From Allobosea sp. Root483D1 (GTDB taxonomy: Bacteria; Pseudomonadota; Alphaproteobacteria; Rhizobiales; Beijerinckiaceae): a DNA stretch of 37,015 nt. Below, one piece after another: positions 7,700 to 17,730 of the stretch. The first letter of the stretch is position 1, and each line of letters opens with the position of its first letter. Below the pieces are notes generated by a model, which did no database searches, was not told where the DNA came from, and worked only from the letters and a program-made list of their open reading frames with translations. The position numbers and the translations under genes were made by a program. The stretch is taken from the NCBI RefSeq assembly GCF_001429505.1, contig NZ_LMJW01000020.1:220135-257149 (forward strand), read 5' to 3'.

Positions 7700-8164
7700 T
7701 CAGGCTGCCGGCTCAAGCCGGGCACGGCCGAGGACCATCACGCGGTCGATCTGGAAGCCGCAGCGCTGAAACGCGTCATGATCCTGCGGCCAGGCGGCCG
7801 AGCGTTCCAGCGAGATCGCGATGCGCGGCAGGTCGAGCTGCGCCGCGAGCTGATTGGCGAAGCGCAGCAGCGCGTCGACGAGGCAGGTCCCGGGCAGGCG
7901 CAGCATGGCGATTTCGGAGATTTCCAGCGTCGTGCCGCCCGCGATCGTCCGCCCGATGCGGAAGCCGAACAATGCGTGCGGCATGCGGCGGGCGTCCCGC
8001 AGGGCGAAGACGCCCGATGGCTGTACCCCATCCTGGGAGTGGTCGCGCACGAAGGCGGCCCAGCCATCCGGCGTGACCTCGGGGTGCAGCAGGGCGACGA
8101 GCCGATAGACCGTGTCGGCGCTGCCCGGCACGATGCGCGCGACTTCGAAGATGTCATCGCCCAT
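7700..8164 (-). CDS. GNAT-like acetyltransferase-fold protein (tentative)
   Basis: This 154-residue protein resembles a GNAT domain. A central strand pattern (LEISEIAMLRLPG) leads into a helix (VDALLRFANQLAAQLDLP), then a strand (RIAISL) and the terminal AFQRCGFQIDRVMVLGR, which recalls the final yxxxGF segment of GNAT proteins. The acetyl-CoA loop (normally Q/RxxGxG/A) is degenerate as LPGTCL, so activity is uncertain. ATG at 8164 is preferred because GGGGAGAG lies about nine bases upstream; a TTG at 8197 would add 11 residues. It diverges from the FNR-type regulator gene, and the FNR box at 8225-8238 lies 61 bases from its start. It could therefore be induced at low oxygen too. Confidence 0.6.
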   Translation of the reverse strand: MGDDIFEVARIVPGSADTVYRLVALLHPEVTPDGWAAFVRDHSQDGVQPSGVFALRDARRMPHALFGFRIGRTIAGGTTLEISEIAMLRLPGTCLVDALLRFANQLAAQLDLPRIAISLERSAAWPQDHDAFQRCGFQIDRVMVLGRARLEPAA

Positions 8165-8224
8165 CACGTGCGGCTCTCCCCAGTTTCGAGGCAGCAACCT
8201 CGTTGCGCAGGGCCTGTTGCCGCA

Positions 8225-8238
8225 TTGATCTGGATCAA
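8225..8238. promoter_or_regulatory. FNR/FixK box upstream of the FNR-type regulator
   Basis: TTGATCTGGATCAA is a perfect TTGAT-N4-ATCAA anaerobox. It lies 84 bases before the regulator's GTG start and 61 bases before the divergent GNAT-like gene. Autoregulation by the adjacent FNR protein is the natural reading. Confidence 0.85.
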
Positions 8239-8321
8239 ATTCGCAGGCCTGCGGCAGGGCACACGCTTTGTCGGCCTTCGCGCATGCGATAAGCTCCGCG
8301 CATGAGCAGGAAGGTACGATC

Positions 8322-9041
8322 GTGAACTGTCAGCCCTCGGCGTGTGGCGCCGCTGCCCGCGGCGAGAGCGGATGCCGCACCTGCATGGTCCGCCTGGTCA
8401 GCGTCTGCGCCTCGCTGACGGGTGACGAACTCGCGCTGCTGGAATCGCTGGCCACGCCGACGCATTTTTCGTCCGGCGACACGCTGTTCACGCAAGGAGC
8501 CGAGGCGCATTGCGTCTACAACGTCACCAGCGGCGTGGTGCGTCTCTACCAGTTGCTCTCCGATGGGCGCCGGCAGGTGGTCGGCTTTGCGCTGCCGGGC
8601 GATTTCCTCGGGCTCGCCATGCGCGATGCCTACGGCTTCTCGGCCGATGCGATCGGCGATGTCGCGGTCTGCGCGTTCTCGCGCGGCGCCTATACCGCGC
8701 TGGTCGACGCCAAGCCGCATCTGCTGAAGCGCCTGCACGAATTCGCGACCCATGAGCTGACGCTCGCCCATGAGCAGATGATGCTGCTCGGCCGCCGGAC
8801 AGCCGAAGAGAAGCTGATCTGCTTCCTGCTCGGCATGCAGCAGCGCTGGGCCCGGCTCGGCAAGCCTTCCGTGACGGTGCCCCTGCCGATGACCCGGCAG
8901 GACATCGCCGATTTCCTCGGCCTGACGATCGAGACGGTGAGCCGCACCTTCACACGCCTGGCCAAGGACAAGACAATCCTGATCGTGCCCGGCGGCGTGC
9001 GCGTGATGAACCCCGAACGGATGAACGCCGTCGCGGCGTGA
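8322..9041 (+). CDS. fnrN: FNR-type oxygen-sensing transcriptional regulator (CRP/FNR family)
   Basis: This 239-residue regulator (GTG start) senses oxygen with a [4Fe-4S] cluster and activates microaerobic genes as a dimer. Cys18, Cys21 and Cys29 (C-x2-C-x7-C) plus Cys117 (DVAVCAF) match the four cluster ligands of FNR, FnrN and FnrL. A FixK without its own cluster would lack this set. The cyclic-nucleotide-like beta roll spans about 35-150. The helix-turn-helix (MTRQDIADFLGLTIETVSRTF) has the E--SR recognition residues that read TTGAT half-sites. GTG 8322 was chosen over an upstream in-frame TTG (8268) because AGGAAGG lies seven bases before it. FNR boxes lie before this gene and before ccoN. 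The symbol follows rhizobial usage; fnrL is equivalent. Confidence 0.93.
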   Translation: MNCQPSACGAAARGESGCRTCMVRLVSVCASLTGDELALLESLATPTHFSSGDTLFTQGAEAHCVYNVTSGVVRLYQLLSDGRRQVVGFALPGDFLGLAMRDAYGFSADAIGDVAVCAFSRGAYTALVDAKPHLLKRLHEFATHELTLAHEQMMLLGRRTAEEKLICFLLGMQQRWARLGKPSVTVPLPMTRQDIADFLGLTIETVSRTFTRLAKDKTILIVPGGVRVMNPERMNAVAA

Positions 9042-9078
9042 GCTGCGCCATCGCGTCACAGTCGGCCCCTTCCTACCC

Positions 9079-9092
9079 TTGACCTGGATCAA
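9079..9092. promoter_or_regulatory. FNR/FixK box upstream of ccoN
   Basis: TTGACCTGGATCAA differs from the TTGAT-N4-ATCAA consensus at one position. It is centred about 80 bases before the ccoN start, a suitable place for activation of the oxidase operon by the FNR-type regulator just upstream. It shares CTGGATCAA with the box at 8225-8238. Confidence 0.85.
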
Positions 9093-9165
9093 AGCCCCCC
9101 GGCCGGCCGGCCGCTAAGCCTCCCACTGAGGGCGCGACCCATGCGCCCGCGATGAGCGGGAGTCA

Positions 9166-10836
<1,671 letters not shown>

Positions 10837-10845
10837 GGAGCCGTC

Positions 10846-11610
10846 ATGACGAGTATCGAACACAAGGCGCGGCGCCGCTCGCTCTGGGCGAAGCACAAGA
10901 TCTTCGAGACCAACTCGATCGTCCTGGTCATCGCCACTCTGCTGGTGATCTCGATCGGCGGCCTCGTCGAGATCGCGCCGCTCTTCTACCTCAGGAACAC
11001 GATCGAGACCGTGCAGGGCATGCGGCCCTACACGCCTCTCGAGCTCGCCGGCCGCGGCATCTATGTGCGTGAGGGCTGCTACAACTGCCACAGCCAGATG
11101 ATCCGGCCGCTGCGCGACGAGGTCGAGCGCTACGGGCCTTACTCGCTCGCGGCCGAGAGCATGTACGACAAGCCGTTCCAGTGGGGCTCGAAGCGGACCG
11201 GGCCGGACCTCGCCCGCGTCGGCGGCAAGTATTCCGACGAATGGCAGCGGGCGCATCTGTCCGAGCCGCGCGCGATCGTGCCGCAGTCGATCATGCCGGG
11301 CTATCCCTTCCTGGCGAAGACCGAGCTTGCCTTCGGCGACATCGCCGACGAATTGCGCGCCAACCGCGCCGGCGGCGTGCCCTATAGCGACGAGATGATC
11401 GCGCAGGCGCAAAGCGACCTGAAAGCGCAGGCGACGCCGGACCATCCCGGCCAGGCCGATCTCGAAAAGCGCTATCCCAAGGCGCAGTCGCGCGATTTCG
11501 ACGGCAATCCGCAGCGCATCACCGAATCCGACGCCCTGATCGCCTATCTGCAGGCGCTCGGCACGATGGTCGACTTCAAGCTCTACGACGACAAAGCCAA
11601 CATCCGCTGA
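10846..11610 (+). CDS. ccoO: cbb3-type cytochrome c oxidase subunit II (mono-heme cytochrome c)
   Basis: This 254-residue membrane-anchored cytochrome c of the cbb3 complex passes electrons towards CcoN. One N-terminal helix (about 24-47) anchors it. The heme c site is Cys78-x-x-Cys81-His82 (GCYNCHSQM), followed by the conserved RPLRDEVERYGPYS. A methionine in IVPQSIMPGYPF is the expected axial ligand. It starts nine bases after the ccoN stop with a GAGGAG site. Confidence 0.97.
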   Translation: MTSIEHKARRRSLWAKHKIFETNSIVLVIATLLVISIGGLVEIAPLFYLRNTIETVQGMRPYTPLELAGRGIYVREGCYNCHSQMIRPLRDEVERYGPYSLAAESMYDKPFQWGSKRTGPDLARVGGKYSDEWQRAHLSEPRAIVPQSIMPGYPFLAKTELAFGDIADELRANRAGGVPYSDEMIAQAQSDLKAQATPDHPGQADLEKRYPKAQSRDFDGNPQRITESDALIAYLQALGTMVDFKLYDDKANIR

Positions 11611-11618
11611 GCCCGACC

Positions 11619-11774
11619 ATGCAAACGACCTATCACTGGCTCGCCGGCTTCGCCCAGTCCGCCGGGCTCCTCTACTTCGTCACCGTCTTCCTCGGGGTCT
11701 GCGTCTACGCCTTCTGGCCGAAGAACCGCGCCCGCTTCGAGGAAGCCGCGCTCAACCCGCTGCGCGAGGACTGA
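11619..11774 (+). CDS. ccoQ: cbb3-type oxidase small subunit CcoQ/FixQ
   Basis: This is a 51-residue single-helix membrane protein between ccoO and ccoP. The helix runs roughly from residue 14 to 33 (about AGLLYFVTVFLGVCVYAFWP) and is followed by a charged tail containing PKNRARFEEAALNPLRED. Position, size and the FWPKNR motif are those of CcoQ, which stabilises the association of CcoP with the CcoNO core. It starts eight bases after the ccoO stop and ends three bases before the ccoP start. Confidence 0.93.
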   Translation: MQTTYHWLAGFAQSAGLLYFVTVFLGVCVYAFWPKNRARFEEAALNPLRED

Positions 11775-11777
11775 CCG

Positions 11778-12662
11778 ATGGACCAGAAGCACGACAATCC
11801 GCATGTCGATGCCGCCACCGGCCAGGCCACGACCGGCCATGAATGGGACGGTATCCGCGAGCTCAATACGCCGCTGCCGCGCTGGTGGCTCGGCATCTTC
11901 TACGCCACGATCGTCTGGTCGATCGGCTACTGGATCGTCTATCCGGCCTGGCCGCTTTTGACCGACACGACCAAGGGCGTGATCGGCTATGCCAGCCGGG
12001 CCGAGATCAGCGCCGACATGGCCAAGCTCAGGGCCCAGCGCGCCGCGCAGGCAGCCGGGATGGCTGAGGCCACGCCTGAGCAGATCAAGGCCGACCCGAT
12101 CCTGTTCCAGATCGCGATGGCGCAGGGCAAGGCCGCCTTCGGCGACAATTGCGCGGCGTGCCACGGCATCGGCGGCGCTGGGGCCAAGGGCTATCCCAAT
12201 CTCAACGACGACGACTGGCTCTGGGGTGGCTCGCCCGCGGCGATCCAGCAGACCATCCGCCATGGCATCCGCGTCGCCGGCGACAATGACACGCGCGTCA
12301 GCCAGATGCCGGCCTTCGGACGCGATGGCGTGCTGAAGCGCGAAGAGATCGCTGCCGTCGCCAGCCATGTCCGCGAGCTCGCCGGCCTCTCGACCGAACC
12401 GAAGGCGGACCTGCCGCTTGGGCGCAAGATATTCGCCGACAACTGCGCCGCCTGCCATGGCGCCACGGGCAAGGGCAATCAGGAGCTCGGTGCGCCCAAC
12501 CTGACCGACGCGATCAGCCTCTACGGTATGGACATGGCCTCGCTGACCGAGACCATCGCCAACAGCCGAAATGGCGTGATGCCGGGCTGGGCCGGGCGTC
12601 TCGACGACCCCACGATCAAGGCGCTGACCGTCTATGTCCACTCGCTGGGGGGAGGGCAGTAG
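11778..12662 (+). CDS. ccoP: cbb3-type cytochrome c oxidase subunit III (di-heme cytochrome c)
   Basis: This 294-residue di-heme cytochrome is the entry point for electrons from cytochrome c. An N-terminal helix (about 37-58, WWLGIFYATIVWSIGYWIVYP) anchors two periplasmic cytochrome c domains. The heme sites are Cys125-x-x-Cys128-His129 and Cys223-x-x-Cys226-His227, both reading CAACHG. RWWLGIFYATIVWSIGYW is characteristic of CcoP/FixP. The 3' end contains the GGGGGGAGGG that serves ccoG. Confidence 0.97.
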   Translation: MDQKHDNPHVDAATGQATTGHEWDGIRELNTPLPRWWLGIFYATIVWSIGYWIVYPAWPLLTDTTKGVIGYASRAEISADMAKLRAQRAAQAAGMAEATPEQIKADPILFQIAMAQGKAAFGDNCAACHGIGGAGAKGYPNLNDDDWLWGGSPAAIQQTIRHGIRVAGDNDTRVSQMPAFGRDGVLKREEIAAVASHVRELAGLSTEPKADLPLGRKIFADNCAACHGATGKGNQELGAPNLTDAISLYGMDMASLTETIANSRNGVMPGWAGRLDDPTIKALTVYVHSLGGGQ

Positions 12663-12663
12663 C

Positions 12664-14118
12664 GTGAGCAGCGCCGGGGCCGATCCTGACGACATTCCGC
12701 TCTTCGCGGCGTCGCGGAAGGTCTATCCGCAGAGCGTCTCCGGTCCGTTCCGGCGTGCGAAGTGGCTCATCCTCTTCCTGTGCCTGGGCATCTATTACCT
12801 CTTGCCCTTCCTGCGCTGGGATCGCGGCCCTTATCTGCCTGATCAGGCGGTGCTGGCCGATATCGTCAACAACCGCTTCTACTTTTTCTTCATCGAGATC
12901 TGGCCGCAGGAGGTCTATTACTTCACCGGCCTGCTGATCCTCGCCTCCTTCGTCCTCTTTCTGATGAACGCGGTCGCCGGCCGGGTCTGGTGCGGCTATC
13001 TCTGCCCGCAGACGGTCTGGACCGATCTCTTCCTTGCGGTCGAGCGCTTTTTCGAGGGCGACCGGCGCGAGCGCATGCGCCGCGATGCCGAGCGGTGGAG
13101 CTTCGACACGCTTTGGCGCAAGAGCGCCAAGCACGCGGTCTGGCTCGTCATCGCCTGGTGGACCGGCGGCGCCTGGGTGCTTTACTTCGCCGACGCGCCG
13201 ACGCTGGTGCGCGAGCTTGCGACCTTCACTGCGCCGCTCTCGGCCTATGTCTGGATCGCGATCCTGACCTTCACGACCTACACGCTCGCCGGGATCATGC
13301 GCGAGCAGGTCTGCAACTACATGTGCCCCTGGCCGCGCATCCAGGCGGCTTTGACCGACGACGAGGCGCTCAACGTCACCTATCGCTATGACCGCGGCGA
13401 GCTGCGCGTCTCGGTGAAGCAGGCGGCGAAGCTTCGGGCCGAGGGCGCGCCGGCGGGCGACTGCATCGACTGCTTCCAGTGCGTCGCGGTCTGCCCGACC
13501 GGGATCGACATCCGCGACGGCGCGCAGGTCGACTGCATCCAGTGCGGCCTGTGCATCGACGCCTGCGACAATGTGATGACCAAGATCGGCCGGCCGACAC
13601 GGCTGATTGCCTACGACACCGACGGCAACGTCCAGCGCCGGCTCGCCGGGCTCGCAGCGATCTACCGGCCGCTGCGCCTGCGCACGCTGGCGTATCTGGC
13701 GCTGATCGCCGTCGTCGGCGGCGCCATGCTTTGGCAGCTCGCGACCCGCAGCACCGCCGGCATCTCCGTGCTGCACGAGCGTGCGCCGTTGTTCGTCACC
13801 CTGAGCGATGGCTCGATCCGCAACGCCTATGCGGTGCGCCTGCTCAACAAGCGCCCGGAGCACCGGCCCTTCGCCCTGACGGTCGCCGGCCTGCCGGGCA
13901 TCCGGATCGAAGCGGTCGGTGTCGCGCCAAGCGCCGATCTTCGGCCCGTCGTCACCGTCGACCCCGATTCCACGCGCGAGGTACGCGTGCTCGTCACCGT
14001 TCCGGCCGGCGTGCCGCTTGCGGCCTCGCAGGCGATCACCATCACCGCCTCCGATCTCTTCGCCGGCGAGACGGTGCGCGCGGACGATCATTTCATGGCG
14101 CCGGGAACTCAGCCATGA
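12664..14118 (+). CDS. ccoG: cbb3 oxidase assembly ferredoxin-like protein CcoG/FixG (RdxA family)
   Basis: This 484-residue membrane protein, starting with GTG, has several helices in its N-terminal half. A cytoplasmic double-cluster ferredoxin domain follows: CIDCFQCVAVCP and CIQCGLCIDAC, two Cx2Cx2Cx3C sets. It also has the CCG-type motifs CGYLCPQ and CNYMCPW, and ends in an Ig-like C-terminal domain. CcoG is a cupric reductase that supplies Cu(I) for assembly of the CuB centre. GTG 12664 lies one base after the ccoP stop and nine bases from the GGGGGGAGGG site; an upstream in-frame ATG would overlap ccoP by 29 bases. Confidence 0.94.
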   Translation: MSSAGADPDDIPLFAASRKVYPQSVSGPFRRAKWLILFLCLGIYYLLPFLRWDRGPYLPDQAVLADIVNNRFYFFFIEIWPQEVYYFTGLLILASFVLFLMNAVAGRVWCGYLCPQTVWTDLFLAVERFFEGDRRERMRRDAERWSFDTLWRKSAKHAVWLVIAWWTGGAWVLYFADAPTLVRELATFTAPLSAYVWIAILTFTTYTLAGIMREQVCNYMCPWPRIQAALTDDEALNVTYRYDRGELRVSVKQAAKLRAEGAPAGDCIDCFQCVAVCPTGIDIRDGAQVDCIQCGLCIDACDNVMTKIGRPTRLIAYDTDGNVQRRLAGLAAIYRPLRLRTLAYLALIAVVGGAMLWQLATRSTAGISVLHERAPLFVTLSDGSIRNAYAVRLLNKRPEHRPFALTVAGLPGIRIEAVGVAPSADLRPVVTVDPDSTREVRVLVTVPAGVPLAASQAITITASDLFAGETVRADDHFMAPGTQP

Positions 14119-14660
14119 GCTGCTGCGGAGTCATCATCATGCCCTACGAGAATCCCGTGCCGGCCGCCCCGCGCCGGTCCTTCGAACTGACCGGCGGCAT
14201 GGTCGCGGCCATGCTGATCCTGTTCTTCGGCGTGATCGTCTCGGTCAATGCGACGATCATGACGATGGCGCTGCGGACCATGCCGGGCGTCGAGACCCGC
14301 AGCGCCTATGAGACGAGCCAGCACTTCAACGAGGAGATCGCCCGCCAGCATGAGCGCGATGCGCGCGGTTGGTCCGCAGCGGCGACGCTTGTCCGGCAGG
14401 GCGACGGGGCGACGCTCGCCGTAACCTTGGCCGATCGCAGCGGCGGTCCGCTCGTCGGCTTCGTCACAAGCGCGCGCCTGCGCCATCCCGCGACCTCCGC
14501 CCGTGATCGGGAGCTGACGCTGAGCGAGAGCCGGCCGGGGCGCTACGAGACGCGCTTCGACCGGATCGAGACCGGTTCCTGGATCCTCGAATTACAGGCC
14601 AAGCGCGGCGAGGAACTCGTCTTTGTCTCGCGCAGCCGTGTCACCCTCAGGGAGCGCTGA
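14115..14660 (+). CDS. ccoH: cbb3 oxidase assembly protein CcoH/FixH
   Basis: This 181-residue protein has one N-terminal membrane helix (about 30-50, GMVAAMLILFFGVIVSVNATI) and a periplasmic beta-rich FixH domain. Its SVNATIMTMALRTMPGVET and the conserved SQHFNEEIARQ segment are typical of FixH. CcoH interacts with CcoN and is needed for a stable oxidase. The ATG at 14115 overlaps the ccoG stop (ATGA); a second ATG at 14139 with a GCGGAG site is an alternative start. Confidence 0.92.
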   Translation: MSCCGVIIMPYENPVPAAPRRSFELTGGMVAAMLILFFGVIVSVNATIMTMALRTMPGVETRSAYETSQHFNEEIARQHERDARGWSAAATLVRQGDGATLAVTLADRSGGPLVGFVTSARLRHPATSARDRELTLSESRPGRYETRFDRIETGSWILELQAKRGEELVFVSRSRVTLRER

Positions 14661-14661
14661 G

Positions 14662-16851
14662 ATGGCGGCGCAGGACCTTTCCGTCTTCGTGCGCCATCGC
14701 GACGATGGCGTCGCCAGCATGGAGCTGGCGGTCGACGGCATACGCTGCGCCGGCTGCATGCAGGCGATCGAGGGCGGGCTCGCCCGCGAGCCGGCCATAG
14801 TGGGCGCCCGCGTCAACCTCGTGCTGAAGCGCGTCTCGGTCGAATGGCGCGAGGCGCTGCTGCGGCCCGAAGCGGTGGTCGAGAGGCTCGCCGCGCTCGG
14901 CTTCAAGGCCTATCCCTTCGTGCCCGAGCGCAGGGAGGACGGGGCGGCGAGCGAAGAGCGCTTTCTGCTGCGCGCGCTCGGCGTCGCCGGCTTCGCCTCG
15001 ATGAACATCATGCTGCTCTCGGTCGCGGTCTGGTCCGGCAATAGCGGCGATATCGACCCGGTGACGCGCGACTTCTTCCACTGGCTCTCCGCCCTGATCG
15101 CGCTGCCGACGGCGGCCTATGCCGGCCGGCCCTTCTTCGAGAGCGCGCTCCGGGCGCTGAAGGCGGGCGCCGTCAATATGGACGTGCCGATCACCATCGG
15201 CGTCGTGCTCGCGCTGGTCATGTCGGTCGCCGAGACCTGGAACCACGGCCGCCACGCCTATTTCGACGGCGTGGTCATGCTGCTCTTCTTCCTGCTGATC
15301 GGCCGCTATCTCGATCAGCTGATGCGACGCCGCACCCGCGACCTCGCCGGCAATCTCGCCGCGCTCAAGGCCGAGACCGCGACGAGGCTCGCCGCCGACG
15401 GCGGCGCGACCGTGATGCCGATCGCCGCCATCGTACCGGGGGACCTCGTGCTGGTCCGGCCGGGCGAGCGTGTCTCGGTCGATGGCATCGTCGAGACCGG
15501 CCGCTCCGAACTCGACCAGAGCCTCGTCACCGGCGAGACCGCGCCGGTCGAAATCGGGTTCGGGCAGCGCGTCCACGCCGGCACGCTGAACCTGACCGGC
15601 GCCTTGACCGTGCGGGTGGAGGCGGCCGGGCAGGGCACGCTGCTCGACGAGATCGACCGGCTGATGGACCAGGCCGTCGGCAACCGCTCGCGCTATGTCC
15701 GCCTGTCGGATCGTGCCGCGCGGCTCTACGCCCCGGTCGTGCACACGCTGGCGGCTTCGACCTTCCTCGGCTGGCTGGCTTTTGGCCTTCCCTGGCCGGA
15801 AGCACTGATGATAGCCGTCACCGTGCTGATCATCACCTGTCCCTGCGCGCTCGGCCTCGCGATTCCAGCCGTGCAGGTCGTCGCGGCCTCCAGCCTGTTC
15901 AAGCGCAAGATCATGCTGAAGGAGGGCGATGCGCTCGAACGCCTCGCTGAGGCCGACATCGCTGTCTTCGACAAGACCGGTACCCTGACGCTGCCCGAGC
16001 CGGAGATCCTCAACCCGCAGGCACTGCCCCCCGAGCGGCGAGCGGAGATCGGTGCGCTCGCGGCGGCGAGCGGGCATCCGCTGGCGCAGGCGCTCGCTCG
16101 TGCGCTCGATGCTTCGCGAGCGGCGGAGGATGTGCGTGAGGAGCGCGGGCAAGGCCTCTCGGTGGGGCAGGGCGACGATGAGCGGCGTCTCGGCAGTATC
16201 GCCTTCTGCGGCGCCGAGGCCGAGGCGGCGAGGGTCGCGGCATTGTACCCCGGCGCCTCGCTGATCGCCTGCCGCCAGGGTTCCTTCCGTACGGTTCTGG
16301 CGCTCGGGCAGGCGCTGCGCCCGCAGGCGCGCGAGACGATCGCCGCCCTGCGCAAAGCCGGGCTTCAGGTCGCGATCCTCTCCGGCGACCGGTTCGAGGC
16401 GGTCGCTCCGATCGCCGCCGAACTCGACGTCACCGAGCTGCATGCCGGCCTGATGCCGGGCGACAAGCTCGCTCTGCTCGAGCGCATGGGGAAGCAGGGA
16501 CGCAAGGTGCTGATGGTCGGCGACGGGCTCAACGATGCGCCGGCGCTTGCGGGCGCGCATGTCTCGCTCTCACCGGTCAGCGCTACGCATCTGGCGCAGG
16601 CCGCGGCCGACATCGTCTTCCTCGGGGATAGCCTGGCGCCGGTCGCCGCCGCGCTGACGATCGCGCGCAAGGCGCGCCGGCTGATGCTGCAGAACCTCTG
16701 GTTCGCCGTGCTCTACAATGCGGTCGCGGTGCCGATCGCCATCGCCGGGCTGGCGACGCCGCTGGTCGCCGCCATCGCCATGTCCGGTTCCTCGCTGGTG
16801 GTGACGCTCAATGCGCTACGAGCCCGCGCACACGGGGAGGCTCGGCCATGA
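14662..16851 (+). CDS. ccoI: Copper-exporting P1B-type ATPase CcoI/FixI
   Basis: This 729-residue copper-transporting ATPase delivers copper for cbb3 assembly rather than for general detoxification. An N-terminal heavy-metal domain carries Cys29-x-x-Cys32 (RCAGCMQ). The membrane CPC motif is Cys393-Pro-Cys395, the phosphorylated aspartate is Asp437 (DKTGTLT), and SGHPLAQA and GDGLNDAPAL complete the nucleotide-binding and hinge motifs. ATG 14662 lies one base after the ccoH stop with AGGGAG seven bases upstream. Its position between ccoH and ccoS, with that intact operon order, separates it from CopA. Confidence 0.96.
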   Translation: MAAQDLSVFVRHRDDGVASMELAVDGIRCAGCMQAIEGGLAREPAIVGARVNLVLKRVSVEWREALLRPEAVVERLAALGFKAYPFVPERREDGAASEERFLLRALGVAGFASMNIMLLSVAVWSGNSGDIDPVTRDFFHWLSALIALPTAAYAGRPFFESALRALKAGAVNMDVPITIGVVLALVMSVAETWNHGRHAYFDGVVMLLFFLLIGRYLDQLMRRRTRDLAGNLAALKAETATRLAADGGATVMPIAAIVPGDLVLVRPGERVSVDGIVETGRSELDQSLVTGETAPVEIGFGQRVHAGTLNLTGALTVRVEAAGQGTLLDEIDRLMDQAVGNRSRYVRLSDRAARLYAPVVHTLAASTFLGWLAFGLPWPEALMIAVTVLIITCPCALGLAIPAVQVVAASSLFKRKIMLKEGDALERLAEADIAVFDKTGTLTLPEPEILNPQALPPERRAEIGALAAASGHPLAQALARALDASRAAEDVREERGQGLSVGQGDDERRLGSIAFCGAEAEAARVAALYPGASLIACRQGSFRTVLALGQALRPQARETIAALRKAGLQVAILSGDRFEAVAPIAAELDVTELHAGLMPGDKLALLERMGKQGRKVLMVGDGLNDAPALAGAHVSLSPVSATHLAQAAADIVFLGDSLAPVAAALTIARKARRLMLQNLWFAVLYNAVAVPIAIAGLATPLVAAIAMSGSSLVVTLNALRARAHGEARP

Positions 16852-17042
16852 ACATCATCGTGATCCTGTTCCCGCTGGCGCTCGGCCTCGGCCTCGTCGG
16901 GCTCGGCGCCTTCTTCTGGTGCATGCGCAGCGGCCAGTACACCGATCTCGACGGAGCGGCCTGGCGAGTTCTGCAGGATGACGATGCGCAGGCAGGGCCG
17001 CGAGGCGGTGTCAGCGGCAGCGACGGAAACGCTTTGGGCTGA
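16848..17042 (+). CDS. ccoS: cbb3 oxidase maturation protein CcoS/FixS
   Basis: This 64-residue single-helix membrane protein ends the cbb3 block. It has the family pattern of a helix (about 3-25) leading into FFWCMRSGQYTDLDGAAWRVLQDD. CcoS is needed for cofactor insertion into CcoN. It overlaps the ccoI stop by four bases (ATGA). Its last 32 bases overlap the end of a convergent gene for a small secreted protein, so its weakly conserved C-terminal tail may be partly shaped by that gene. Confidence 0.93.
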   Translation: MNIIVILFPLALGLGLVGLGAFFWCMRSGQYTDLDGAAWRVLQDDDAQAGPRGGVSGSDGNALG

Positions 17043-17355
17043 AATCGAAGCCACGCTGGCGAATGAAGGAGAGCGTGTCGCCATCGACGCGGACGGTGAA
17101 GGAGACGCGCATCGGCCGCCCTTCGCCATGGCATTGCCCGGCGATCTCGTACACATCCCGCCTGCGTTGTGCGCGTAGCGTCCGGCAGCTCGCTTCGAAT
17201 GTCGAGAAGTCGAGCTCCTGCTGGCCGAGGGCGATCACCGTGTCGTCGGCGCCGCAGCCCGGCGAGCCCCAGCGTCCGATCCACTCGGTCGCCTGCGCCG
17301 GTAGCGTGGCAATGGCAAGCCCGGCGCAAGCTGCAATTCGGGTGATGCGGTTCAT
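17011..17355 (-). CDS. Small secreted cysteine-containing protein of unknown function
   Basis: This 114-residue protein has a clear Sec signal peptide (MNRITRIAACAGLAIATLPAQA) and a mature part of about 90 residues with four cysteines (PGCG, ASCRT, GQCHG, RRCR). That count fits two disulfide bonds in the periplasm. I do not recognise a named family, though small proteins of this style are frequent in Hyphomicrobiales. It is convergent with ccoS and overlaps its end by 32 bases. The DsbA-like protein encoded at 18651-19271 could oxidise it, which is inference from proximity only. Confidence 0.75.
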   Translation of the reverse strand: MNRITRIAACAGLAIATLPAQATEWIGRWGSPGCGADDTVIALGQQELDFSTFEASCRTLRAQRRRDVYEIAGQCHGEGRPMRVSFTVRVDGDTLSFIRQRGFDFSPKRFRRCR

Positions 17356-17433
17356 GCTCGCGATCCCTATCCTGACCTATGGTCATGGTAGGGCGAATGA
17401 CGATGCCGCGAAATAACGCCTTCGGGCTGATTC

Positions 17434-17477
17434 CCGTCCGCCGGACGGAGGAGAGCCCCGGCGCTGATGGCCGGGGC
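17434..17477 (-). terminator. Tandem hairpins after the small Tat-type secreted protein gene
   Basis: GCCCCGGC-GCTGATG-GCCGGGGC (17455-17477) is a perfect eight-base-pair stem starting eight bases past the stop of the 17485-17730 gene. A second small hairpin, CCGTCC-GCC-GGACGG (17434-17448), follows. There is no T-run, so this is a terminator-like structure rather than a textbook intrinsic terminator. Confidence 0.5.
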
Positions 17478-17484
17478 AATACCG

Positions 17485-17730
17485 TCAGTAGTAGACCGTG
17501 CGGCAGACGCGCACGGGGCGGCCGAAGCGGTTGCGCCGGACCGTGCAGACCGTCCGGCGACGGCGCGGACGGCGCCAGTACTGGCTGAATTCGGCCGGAG
17601 CAGCATCGAGCCTGGCGGCGTCCTCGGTGGCGAGGGACGCGGCGGCGGCTGGCGTGCTTGCAATGCTAGCGCCGACAGCACTTGCCGCGATTCCGCCAAA
17701 CAGTGCCGTGACGAATGAACGTCGGTTCAT
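17485..17730 (-). CDS. Small arginine-rich secreted protein with twin-arginine-like signal
   Basis: This 81-residue protein begins NRRSFVTALFGGIAASAVG, a twin-arginine-like leader with probable cleavage after the APAAAA region. The mature part is short and very basic, with an RRPRRRRTVCTVRRNRFGRPVRVCR core containing two cysteines. The ATG has an excellent AAGGAG seven bases upstream. I recognise no precise function; similar short basic secreted proteins occur widely in Bosea and Bradyrhizobium relatives. It precedes tandem hairpins and lies downstream of an AT-rich gap. Confidence 0.75.
   Translation of the reverse strand: MNRRSFVTALFGGIAASAVGASIASTPAAAASLATEDAARLDAAPAEFSQYWRRPRRRRTVCTVRRNRFGRPVRVCRTVYY

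Noticed and set aside
14647..16560. Minus-strand 637-codon frame opposite ccoI
   Set aside because: The plus strand carries every P1B-ATPase motif in order. The reverse frame is H/R/D/G-biased and featureless.
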